DNA of 64,000 bases from Salvelinus alpinus. Taxonomy: Eukaryota; Chordata; Actinopteri; Salmoniformes; Salmonidae. Location of the stretch: positions 15,886,538-15,950,537 of the forward strand of contig NC_092098.1 in assembly GCF_045679555.1 (NCBI RefSeq), given 5' to 3'. The number at the start of each line of letters is the position of its first letter. Position 1 is the first letter of the stretch. Position numbers and translations under genes: made by a program. The notes beneath the pieces are model-generated. The model was not told where the DNA came from and ran no database searches. It was given only the letters and a program-made list of their open reading frames with translations. Shown here in pieces: positions 12,501-24,900 of this stretch.

Positions 12501-15500
12501 TGTGTGCTTCTCTCTCCAGGTGACGTGTAGAGCCATAGGCATCGGAGCCTACCTGGTCAGGCTGGGTCAGAGAACCATTCAGGTGGAGAACTCCCACATC
12601 ATTCTCACTGGTGCTGGAGCTCTCAACAAGGTAAGAGCCAGCATCACTCCCCTTTCCTGGTTGTACCTCATGGCACACGAAACTCTCACTGAAATACTGA
12701 GAGGTATTCTGCTAGGATGCAGCGTTCCAATGCGGCCTCTGGGCAGGGACATTAGCTCTTTGTCTTTTTCCATAAGAGGTCAGCTGCAGCACTCACTATC
12801 GTCACTAACAACAAGACTACACATTATTAAATGAACCATCTATAAAACAGATACAGTGAGTGTCTTTTAATACTCTTTTAATTGTCCTGTTGTTTTTTTT
12901 GAAGAGAGGAGGAGACATGTTAATGTGTTTTTGCACTGTGCTCCGTCGTCTGTGACCCAAGTAGATTGTTCCTGAGTTCATGCAATTAACGCTTCTGCAT
13001 TTTAATCTGGATTTTCACTGTTAATATGTAATAGTTGGTCATGCCATTTATTTTGCAGTTAATTTGAGGAAGAGGCCAAAGTGGTGTGTGTATATATTTG
13101 TGTTGTACTGTAGAGATGGCCATTGAATAGATAGGATATATCCCTTAAGAGTGAACAATAAAACGGACAGCTCCCTCTTAACTAGGAGGCGGAAAGACGG
13201 TGTCACGTCTGAATCGAAGAATAGAAATTATAATGGTGTTTTCTGATCCTCTTTCTCTCACGCTGTGTACATTTTTCCGGCTCAGTGATCAGGCCCTCCA
13301 CTCCCCTCGCCTCTCCCCTCCTCTCATCTCCCCAGTCATACTGCTGCAGCTCCTGGTGGGATAATAGAAAGAGAAGCGTCAAGTTGTTATTTGCATAGAA
13401 ATGGCAGTGTGACGCCTGAGGCTGCTGCTGGGGAGAGGGACATCCATATCATTTGTCTCCAATCAGAATGAAAAGTTTTGCTGAGGCAGATTTTTTTTTT
13501 TCTCTCTCTCGGTGCTCCACGGGCACTGACTACCCACCGCTTCCTCTCTCCCTCCGTCTCTCCTCCTCTCCCTCCGTCTCTCCTCCTCTCCCTCCGTCTC
13601 TCCTCCTCTCCCTCCGTCTCTCCTCCTCTCCCTCCGCCTCTCCTCCTCTCCCTCCGCCTCTCCTCCTCTCCCTCCGTCTCTCTCCCTCTCCCTCCGTCTC
13701 TCCTCCTCTCCCTCCGTCTCTCCTCCTCTCCCTCCGTCTCTCCTCCTCTCCCTCCGTCTCTCCTCCTCTCCCTCCGTCTCTCCCCCTCTCCCTCCGTCTC
13801 TCCCCCTCTCCCTCCGTCTCTCCCCCACTCCCTCCGTCTCTCCCCCACTCCCTCCGTTTCTCTCTCTCCTCTCTCCTCCCTCTCTCTCTCCTCTCTCCTC
13901 CCTCTCTCTCTCCTCTCTCCTCCCTCTCTCCCCATCTCCCCATTTTTTTCTCTCTCTCGGTGCTCCGCGTGCACTGACTACCCACCGCTTCCTCTCTCCC
14001 TCCGTCTCTCCTCCTCTCCCTCCGTCTCTCCTCCTCTCCCTCCGTCTCTCCTCCTCTCCCTCCGTCTCTCCTCTCTCCCTCCGTCTCTCCTCTCTCCCTC
14101 CGTCTCTCCTCCTCTCCCTCCGTCTCTCCCCCACTCCCTCCGTCTCTCCCCCACTCCCTCCGTCTCTCCCCCTCTCCCTCTGTCTCTCCCCCACTCCCTC
14201 CGTCTCTCCCCCTCTCCCTCCGTCTCTCCCCCACTCCCTCCGTTTCTCCTCCTCTCTCCTCCCTCTCTCTCTCCTCTCTCCTCCCTCTCTCTCTCCTCTC
14301 TCCTCCCTCTCTCTCTCCTCTCTCCTCCCTCTCTCTCTCCTCCCTCTCTCCCCATCTCCCCATTTTTTTCTCTCTCTCGGTGCTCCGCGGGCACTGACTA
14401 CCCACCGCTTCCTCTCTCCCTCCGTCTCTCCTCCTCTCCCTCCGTCTCTCCTCCTCTCCCTCCGTCTCTCGTCTCTCCTCTCTCCCTCCGTCTCTCCTCC
14501 TCTCCCTCCATCTCTCCTCCTCTCCCTCCGTCTCTCCTCCTCTCCCTCCGTCTCTCCTCCTCTCCCTCTCTCCCTCCGTCTCTCCCCCACTCCCTCCGTC
14601 TCTCCCCCTCTCCCTCCGTCTCTCCCCCTCTCCCTCCGTCTCTCCCCCTCTCCCTCCGTCTCTCCCTCCGTCTCTCCCCCACTCCCTCCGTCTCTCCCCC
14701 ACTCCCTCCGTCTCTCCCCCACTCCCTCCGTCTCTCCCCCACTCCCTCCGTCTCTCCCCCACTCCCTCCGTCTCTCTCTCTCTCCTCTCTCCTCCCTCTC
14801 TTTCTCCTCTCTCCTCCCTCTCTCCCCATCTCTCCTCCCTCTCTCTGCATTAACATGACTCCATTCCAAATTTACATGACAAATCTGCTCATGACAAAAC
14901 ACAACTACATGCACGTTTCCATTTGCAGGTTTTGCTACAAGCGCGCGTGTGTGTGTGCGCGCTCGTTTTCGGATGCTGGTTGCTAGAGAAATGTCAGATT
15001 GTGTGTGTTACAGTCTGTGTTACAGTAAATGTGGAAAATGTATCATGTGTTTTTTTATTTTTTTATAGAAAAATAGGAAAATAACAGATGTATCCATTTC
15101 GCAGTAAATCTATAGTTTTTACTATAATTGTTTACTATAACATATCAAGTTGATGATTCCCAGTTTTCCACATTGGCAGTAAGTCTATAGTTTCCTATTT
15201 TTAAGCTTTCTGTAACATTATCAAATGGATGTGTCACAGTTGAATGTGTCCATTCACAATGATGGTCCATCCATTCAGCAGTAGCCATGGCAACAACAAA
15301 AAACACACATTATATCCCCATAGACTCCCTGGTTCACCAAAGCTGTATGAAGAGGACATACACACATCTTGATATACTAATTTCATTCACTGATGGACAT
15401 CTTTCTCCTGTTTGTATGGTGGCTGGATAGTAACTACTTGCACAAATATCTCAGTGGGCCTATGTCCCTCCACCCTCCCTCTCCCTCTGCTGTGGAATCT

Positions 15501-15936
15501 TAATGAACCCAGGCCCAGCCCGGTGGCACACAGGCCCTGCGTCTGCCTGTCAAGGTGACTGCAATGCTTGCTGGGGCCGCGGGCTGCCCTGACAGCTTTA
15601 GGAGAGCGCCCAGGATTTGTAGCCAGGGACATAACCATTAATGGTAATAAAGAAAGTAAATGATGGCCAAAGAGGTGAGAGCTGAGAGTGAGCAACGAGC
15701 GCCTCTCTGTGTTTTACTGAGCTGTGTCCCCTGCGCGGCCGCCCGCCCTTGTGTGTGTGTGTGTGTGGCGGGAGAGGGGAGGTTAATGGGTCCGGCAGGT
15801 CACAGGAGCAGTTTGGACGCCAAAATGAGTTCAGTGGCCTCCATGCCATCCTTCATTAGCCTCTCACACCAGGAGTGACGCACAATAAACCAATATACAC
15901 ACACTCATACAGGCAGTCTCGTACACGTGCTATTCA

Positions 15937-15976
<40 letters not shown>

Positions 15977-18900
15977 ACGTGTGTGTGTGAGAGAGAACGT
16001 GTGTGTGTGAGAGAGAGCGTGTGTGTGTGTGAGAGAGCGTGTGTGTGAGAGAGCGCGTGTGTGTGAGAGAGAGGGAGCGTGGATGTGTGTGCGCGCTTGT
16101 CTTTCTATGTGTGTGGGGGCTCATAAACAGGCTGTGAGGCAGTGTGCAGTGCAGGCGGGCAGCTCTTTGTCATGGCTCCTGTCGATAGTGTGGGTGGATA
16201 GAGTGTCAGCGAGGACAAATCTCCGGTATTAATTCACTCTGGAGGTTACCAATAACGCGGCCGCCTGGGAGAACGCCAGGTGCCCGTGGCGCCCAGTGAA
16301 CGCCGTGATAGTGATCCCTGGCCACCGATCGACAGTATTGACGAGGCCATGGTGCGGTGAGGAGCAGCAGGGTCCCTGTCACCTGGGGGATAGGTCTGTG
16401 TCTGTGTGGGGGATCCTATTGATCCACAGCCCCGGGGACACCACCCTCCATCCCCAGCCTCAGCGGGTTTAGATCGTCCCTGTAGGGAGAAGAATGGGTG
16501 TCACAACATAAAATAGCCATTACCTACCCATGCCTAATGTGTAAATATTGTTGGTGGTCTCTCAGCTTGTAGTTTGTAGGGAAATTGGCTAACATGGTTT
16601 GGTTTGACACATGACTATGGAAGAAATCACGAATGGTAAACAGAATGTGACATCAACCCCATCTTATTTCTCGTAGGTGCTGGGTAGAGAGGTGTACACC
16701 TCCAACAACCAGCTGGGTGGGATTCAGATCATGCACAACAACGGTGTGACCCACAGCACTGTGTGTGATGACTTTGAGGGAGTCCACATGCTGCTGCACT
16801 GGCTCTCCTACATGCCCAAGGTAACCATCTGCTCTTATCAGCATTTAACCCATTGTCCATCCATTTAGGCTCGTCTAATGCACATGTACCTTTACGCTGT
16901 CAGCTTTTCAGTGAAGCTGGGTTAAATTCATAGTTGATGTTTACACCCCCTTCTCCCCCAGGACCGATCTAGTCCTGTGCCCATCATCAATGCCAAGGAC
17001 CCCATAGACCGGCTGGTGGAGTTTATTCCCACCAAGGCCCCCTATGACCCCCGCTGGATGCTGGCAGGACGCCCCAGCCAGAGTGAGTACCCTCCTTCCT
17101 TCCTCTCTGAGATGAACATTTACAGCACTACACAAACCACAACTACTTTTCCCTTGCCACACTCATCACTTAAATCGCTGTGCAATAAAGGATCTTCATA
17201 ATTCTCTCCTATCATCATAATAATCACTCACTTGTAGTCGTATTCATCCCCTCCTCCAGTCACACTAGTGCTGAAACAGCAGCTCTTCACACTTTAGTCT
17301 GAGTGTCATTTAAAGGTTGGCCTGCGATTTGTGCTATGATCATTTCAGGCAGATCTCCCAGAGGTCAGGGGTTAAACTAATTCCTGTTTGTTAGAGAGGG
17401 TTATAGGCTCTCCAGACACTGTGAGAGACACCGTGAACCCTGGGCAGCATTCTAGCTGGGTGGATGAAGAGAGAGATAGCAGGGGAATGGATGGCTCATG
17501 TTATACATGCAGGGTCAGGCCTGAGCAGATTCCATATCAGTGTAATTACAACTTTGGGCAGGGGGAGAGATTGGGGCCGGCAGGGCGTGCGGTGTGGGGG
17601 GGAGACCGGTCTTTAGTTGTGATGAGTGGGGAGGCTTAATTGAATGGTAACCTCTTAGACTAGCCCTGTCTCGCTCACTCTGCCAGGAGCAGGAGAGCTG
17701 AGCTAGGCTCTTTACAGCCTCATCCGTCATGGGACCTGACAAGATTAGAGATTTCTGTTTAAAAATAAAAAACACTGTTTTTGCTTTCATGGATATGACA
17801 GGAGTAGAATCTGGAGGGGGGAAAAACTTTTTTCTGCCACGTAACGGAATGTTTTATTTCTTATTTACAAATGTTTACTTTGTAATAATAAATTATTTAA
17901 GCTCCATCTCCTCTCTCTCTCTCGCTCTCTCTCTGCAGCTCCAAAGGGCCCGTGGCAGAGTGGGTTCTTTGACCATGGCTCGTTCTCAGAGATCATGCAG
18001 CCGTGGGCTCAAAGTGTGGTGGTGGGCAGAGCCAGGTAAGGAACCACATCACTCCACTGTTTTTAAGCAATATAGACACACTATTGTCCTTTGATAAACA
18101 TACCACGGGCCTCGGGTATAACTGGTACGTAAATGTCACACTGAATATTTGCATGCACCATTTTTGAAAAGAAATCTTGCGTATAGAAATATTGAGATAT
18201 ATAAACTTGGCGCACGCCGTACATACGTGTGATTCCCATTATAAATCAGATCTGTCATAAAACTGCATGCGTGAATGAGCATTATAACTCCGCCATGCAC
18301 ATTTTATGGTGACAATAATGCCCTTTATTTGCTGTATAATTTGGAACTATTGGCATTAAACCACTTCAGTTAAAGAAATTAATAATTTGATCACATTTCT
18401 GTAGAGGTGTGGGCAGAATGTTTGAATCTTTTACAGTGACTTTTTCAAACTAAACATACATGCTACCTATAGCGAGTGCCAAGCACTTGATTAATTGTAT
18501 GTTCTAAACTATTTAGCCCTGCAACTCCCCAATGGGCTCGGGAGAGGTGAAGGTCGAGTCACGCGTCCTTCAAAACATGACCCGCCAAACCGCGCTACTT
18601 AACACCCGCCTGCTTAACCCGGAAGCTGCACCAATGTGTCGGAGGGAACTCCGTTCAACTGACAACCGAAGTCAGCCTGCAGGCGCCCGGCCTGCTACAA
18701 GGAGTCGCTAGAGCGTGATGAGCCAAGTAAAGCTCCCCCGGCCAAACACTCCCCTAACCCGGACGACGCTGGGCCAATTGTGCGCCGCCCTATGGGACGG
18801 CCGGTTATGACACAGCCCAGGTCTGTAGGGATGCCTCAAGCACTGCGAAGCAGTGCCTTAGACCGCTGCGCCACTCGAGAGGCCCCTTTGGCAGTAACTT

Positions 18901-21900
18901 ATGCTGTATTTGACGGACTGTGACAGCTTCTGAAATAAAAAAGACTATGTCAAACTATGTCTAGGCTACTCATAAAATGTACAGTAGGTTACCAACAGTA
19001 GTAGCATGGAATGGCATACAGCAAAACCTGAAATACATAGCCTATCTGTTAACTTGGCTACTAGGCCCAATTTAGATGAGAGATACATATGGGATAGTTT
19101 GTTGTATGGCTACTTCAAGATTTGAACCCATCACGGCCAGAAAAGGTGAGGAATTTATTCTGCATTGGTTCTGAAAATAAATAGGAATAGATTCCTATGT
19201 CAAATTATTTTCGCTCTTCTCACTAACAGTAAATGGCCGCATCTTGTTTTTATGAATAGGCTTATCATATTCATTTGCACAAAATACTTGCCTGCCTGCT
19301 TGAAATATAATACTTCAACCACTAGAAAATGTACGTACGCATGGTGTAAAGTCTGCGTGGAGGAAAGGACATTCTCACGCCAAGTTTTGTTTTTATAAAA
19401 TGGCAACTTTTTGCGGGAAAGATGGCGCACGCATGTTTTGGGGTATATTTGTACATGTGCAATGTTTATAAATGAGGCTCCAGACCATTACCAAGTCTAT
19501 CTCACAAGGGTCATCTTGGTCACCACATCATTTGTTTAGAATGTATGTCGTTCTAGAACAGGATGTTGTGTGAGCCGTGCAGGAAATAAGTTACATGGTC
19601 TATCTGATCATTCCACTGTCTAGAAAATAATGTGGTCATGCAAGTCCATCTACATTTCCCAGTACTGAAACCCCCTCCTGCCTGATATCTGATTTGAGAG
19701 TTTTGGGTGAAATGCGGAAGACACATTTCAGTTGAATGCATTCAGTTGTACATCTTACTAGGTATCCCCCTTTCACATAGCTAGCACACCCATCTTAACC
19801 CCACACATTGACCTGTCTGACCTCTAACGCCTGACCAATCAGCCCTCAGGGGTGCATAGTTGTGTGTCCTGATGTGACCCTCTGCTCTCTCACAGGCTTG
19901 GTGGCATACCTACTGGAGTGGTTGCTGTGGAAACCAGATCAGTGGAGCTGGCAATCCCAGCCGATCCAGCAAACCTGGACTCTGAAGCCAAGGTAAGTTC
20001 CTCCTAATATACACTGGCCTGTGTCCCAAATACAGTTATACTCACATAAAGACGCACAGAAACGCATGATCCCTAGTAACCCTTTGTGTCCTGCTCTCAG
20101 ATCATCCAGCAGGCAGGCCAGGTGTGGTTCCCTGACTCTGCGTTTAAGACGGCACAGGCCATCAAGGACCTGAACCGCGAGGGCCTCCCTCTCATGGTGT
20201 TCGCCAACTGGAGGGGCTTCTCTGGAGGCATGAAAGGTACCAGAGAATGGATGTTTATATATCTGTCAGTTATACCGGCAGGTGTGGGTTTTCAGTCTCA
20301 TATCAAATTCCTCTCCTGTGCCTCTGTCAGACATGTATGACCAGGTGCTGAAGTTTGGAGCCTACATCGTGGATGGGCTGAGAGAGTACCGCCAGCCTGT
20401 TCTGGTATACATCCCTCCCCAGGCAGAGTTGAGAGGGGGGTCCTGGGTGGTCATAGACCCCACCATCAACCCCCGCCACATGGAGATGTACGCTGACAAA
20501 GACAGTCGGTAAGTTTGACTTCTAACCATAACCCCTCTCGGCAGCATGCCAAAGACAGAAGTCACTGTTTAGACACTCGACCAATGCACGGTTTGATGTA
20601 GGCTCTGATCAGTGACATTATGATGTCAAATGTAGAGCCTCGGACATCTTGATGAATCCCTCTCTTCTCTGCTCCACAGTGGTGGAGTGTTGGAGCCAGA
20701 GGGGACGGTAGAGATCAAGTTCAGGAAGAAGGACCTGGTGAAGACCATGAGGAGGGTGGACCCGGTCTACATGGGCCTGGCAGAGAGACTGGGTCCGAAT
20801 CCTAGAGCTTTATTCATACTTTCTCACATTCCCTCTGTCTCTTTATGCAGTTCTCTCTCTGTGCTCTCCACTATCCCATTTGCTTTGCTCTTTCTCCTTC
20901 TCTCCCTCTGTATCCCTCTCTGTGAGGGAGGAATGATAATATCTAGCGGGGCACGTGTGCGTGCGTGTGCTGTAATTCCCTGTCACTCTTGTTCTTTATC
21001 TGAGGGTGATCGTATCGTCCCTGCTCTGTCCCCTGGGGAGATGTGTCAATCACAGCAGGGCCAGATCAATCAGCAGGGCCTGCTGTCTCCCTCCCCGCCC
21101 TGTCCTCCTACCTAACCCGGCCTATTGATTTTCCTCTGGGCTCACAGGAGCACCATGGAGCCATAGAGCTATGGGCCAGCGCCGGGCCTCTAGGGGCTGT
21201 GGTGGGGAGGCTGACCGATTTGGCCCAGGCAGAAATCAATCTCTGCTGACAGGCAGCACAGCAGCCAGCGATTCTGGAGAACACTGAACCACAACAGACA
21301 GTGATACTGAGAGCTGAGCCGAGCCTGCGCTGTACAGTCATAAAGAACCCATGCTGAGCAAATGGGAGGGAATGTATCTTACCTACCTCCTGAACAATTT
21401 CACATAGAACCAACATAATGCTCATGCTAATGGTACCGCTTGCCTTGGGGTAGCAGAACAGTCCAGCCACCCGAGTCATAGACTGTTCTCTCTGCTACCG
21501 CACGGCAAGCGGTACCGGAGTGCTAAGTCTAGGTCCAAGAGGCTTCTAAACAGCTTCTACCCCCAAGCCATAAGAATCCTGAACATCTAGTCAAATGGCT
21601 ACCCAGACTATTTCCCTCTCCACACCACTGTTACTCTCTGTTGTCATCTATGCATAGTCACTTTAATAACTCTACCTTCATGTACATACTACCTCAACTA
21701 ACCGGTGCCCCAGTACATTGACTCTGTACCGGTACCCCCTGTATATAGTCTCACTATTGTTATTTTACTGCTGCTCTTTAATTACTTTTTACTTTTATCT
21801 CTTATTAGTATCCATATTTTTTCTTAAACTGCATTGTAGGTTAGGGGCTCGATTTGATTTGAGTAGCTGCTTCCCCAAACAATCCCGCTGTCATACAGAA

Positions 21901-24900
21901 CAGATACAGTGATAAAAGGAGGTGGAGCCCATCCCAAATGCTCACGCTGTCACATTGACACAATGTCCTTGGAATGTTCTCGGTATGCAGCCTGCTTGCA
22001 TCAGACCTCACTGAATAATCTTTGGTTTGTGTTGTAACCCTCCTGGCCATGTCTCCTTCTCCAGGTACCCCGGAGCTGGGCCTGCCAGAGAGGAAGGAGC
22101 TGGAGACCAAACTGAAGGAGCGGGAGGAGTTCCTGTTACCCATCTACCACCAGGTGGCCGTGCAGTTCGCCGACCTCCACGACACCCCGGGACGCATGCA
22201 GGAGAAGGGCGTCATCACGGTGAGACGACACGCTCACGTTGAACATGATCAGAACACGGATTGTCAAATGAAATCGCATTTTATTGGTCGCATACACGTT
22301 TAGCCGATGTTATTGCAGGTGTAGCGAAATGCTTGTGGTTCCTAGCTCCAACTGCTGTAATATCTAACAATGCACACAAATCTAAAAGTAAAATGATGGA
22401 ATTTAGAAATATAAGGCCTCATCGACTTGTTTGGAGGCTTTCTCTGCTGTCTCCTGAAGTCCAAGTCAGCTCCTTCATTTTGGTGATGTTGAGGGAGGTT
22501 ATTTCCCTGGCACCACTCCGCCAGGGCCCTCACCTCCTCCCTGTAGGCTCTCGTCATTGTTGGTAATCAGGCCTACCACTGTTGTGTCGTCTGCAAACTT
22601 GCTGATTGAGTTGGAGGCGTGCTCGGCCATGCAGTCATGGGTGAACAGGGAATACGGGAGGGGGCTGAGCACGCACCCTTGTGGGGCCCCTGTGTTGAGG
22701 ATCAGCGTAGCGGAGGTGTTGTTGCCTACCTTTACCACCTGGGGGCGGCCTGTCAGGAAGTCCAGGACCCAGTTGCACAGGGAGGGGTTCAGACCCAGGG
22801 CCCTGAGCTTAATGATGAGCTTGGAGGGTACTATGGTGTTGAAGGCTGAGCGGTAGTCAATGAACAGCAGTCTTACATAGGTATTCCTCTTGTCCAGATG
22901 GGATAGGGCAGTGCGATGGTTATTGTATCAGAACTGTATTGAAATGAAGGTCGCATAGCTATATGTGAAGAAATATTACATAAAAAATTGCTTTTTATGG
23001 TGTCTCATTCCAATACACAGAACTGTATCTATGCGGTATGTGAGTAACCAAGCCTGTGTTACCTACAATGCAGTAGACTTGTGCAGTCGATGACATGCCT
23101 AGGGAATATAGTGTTCAGTAGATGCCTAGGGAAAAGAGTGTTCCAATCTCTCTCAGGCTGTGAGACGTGTCTTTATAATTACCTGCTGATGACCCGGCCC
23201 ATCACCTCAGCAAGCACAGAACAGCCCCAGGCAGGATTCCAAGCTCTCTCCATCACACACACACGTACGCACAATGGGTTCATGAGAGGAAGGCTGCTAG
23301 GGCATTTCTGTATACTGAAGTATCTCTATAATAGATGACAATCTCAGTTGCTCTCAAGATGCCTGCAAATGCAACAGCACAATTATCAGTGATAGATGCC
23401 TGCAAATGCAACCGCACAAGAATCTGATTGACAGCCACACAGGTGCTCAGTAGAATACCAAGGACAGATTACTTCTCTGGAGACTCTCCTGCACTCAGAA
23501 GTTCTCATATCATGACGTACAAAGATATTCTCTTCAGTTCAAAATCTGTTTAGTTATGTAAATTGAGTCATGTCATATTTTTTTGGGGGGGGGCAATAAT
23601 TACACAATATTAGATTATATTTACATTTTCTAATATCAGTCAGCCAGTATTGCTTGTCGGTGAGATATCTCATCTCTGAAGCTGTGCTGTGTGTGTGTGT
23701 GGTTTCTCAGGATATCCTGGAGTGGCGGACATCACGTCACTTCTTCTACTGGCGTCTGAGGCGTCTGCTGCTGGAGGACACGGTCAAGAGGAAGATCCAG
23801 GTGGCCAACAGCGAGCTGACCAATGGACAGATCCAGGCCATGCTGAGACGCTGGTTCGTAGAGGCTGAGGGGACCGTCAAGGTGACTGTCCACTACCTGC
23901 TCCTCCACTTTCCTCAAACCAGCCCTCCACAGCACAGAGACACTGACCGTCACTGTCAACTAGAGGCTGCAGATTCATGAGATTATACATCTATACCTTC
24001 CTTCAGTCTGGTTTTAGTCAGAAAACAATGTATAATAATCAGGTCAATTTCCAACCAGAAGTTGTAGTGTCTCGGTTATGGCTAGGTAGAAATAACTATA
24101 GGTGATAGAAAATATGTCCCTCAGCCCAGACTGCTGCCTTCAGGGGTGACTAGAAAAAGCCCAGCTCCTGAGGTAGACTGAGAGTATATCTTTAGAAGCG
24201 GCCGTCTTGTTAGCTAATACATTACCCCAATCAGGGCCGGCTATCTTAAGCTACAATTAATCTGAGCCCTGGCACGTGCAGATAGGAGAGCCACGCGCTG
24301 TTTCTTAATTAAAAGCAAACGGATTAAAAATGATTAATAAGGGCATTAAATGTTCTTGCGGACTACAAGCAGGAGAGCTCTTAAAACAGCGTGAGGCCAT
24401 TACCGCCCTCCCAATCTGCCTAAGCCCCCGTCTGCCTTTGTTTGGGATCAGAGACTGGCTGCCCTCATGAATATGGATTTCTCAATCAGGTTCAGTCAAA
24501 AAGGCATCAGGGACCTACTTTGTAGCTCTCGCACTTTCACTTCTGATAGGAAAATGTAGTTTCATTTTTTCCCCCCACTCATTCGGACAAGCAAGGTTAT
24601 GAGAAAATGATTGTAGTGCTCTACTGCCCGAAACAAACATGAGTTCAGATGTGGGTTTTTCCACTGATATGGATAAACCTTAGCCCCAAAAAAGAATGTC
24701 ACTGAGAAGTTGGATTAAATCTTCCTCTCTTCTCTCTCTCTGTGTGTGTGTGTGTGTGTAGGCTTATCTGTGGGACAGCAATGAGGAGGTAGTGGAGTGG
24801 CTGGAGAAGCAGCTGAAGGAGGAGGAGGGGGCCAGGTCTGTCATCGACGAGAACATCAAGTACATCCGCAGGGACCACATCCTCAAGCAGATACGCAGGT

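Noticed and set aside
13463-14986. Open frames of 400-500 codons on both strands
   Set aside because: They consist only of repeat peptides (Ser/Leu/Pro or Arg/Glu/Gly) generated by the CT minisatellite; no domain, and open on both strands.
15930-16232. Short frames over the GT/GA microsatellite
   Set aside because: Low-complexity repeat translation only.
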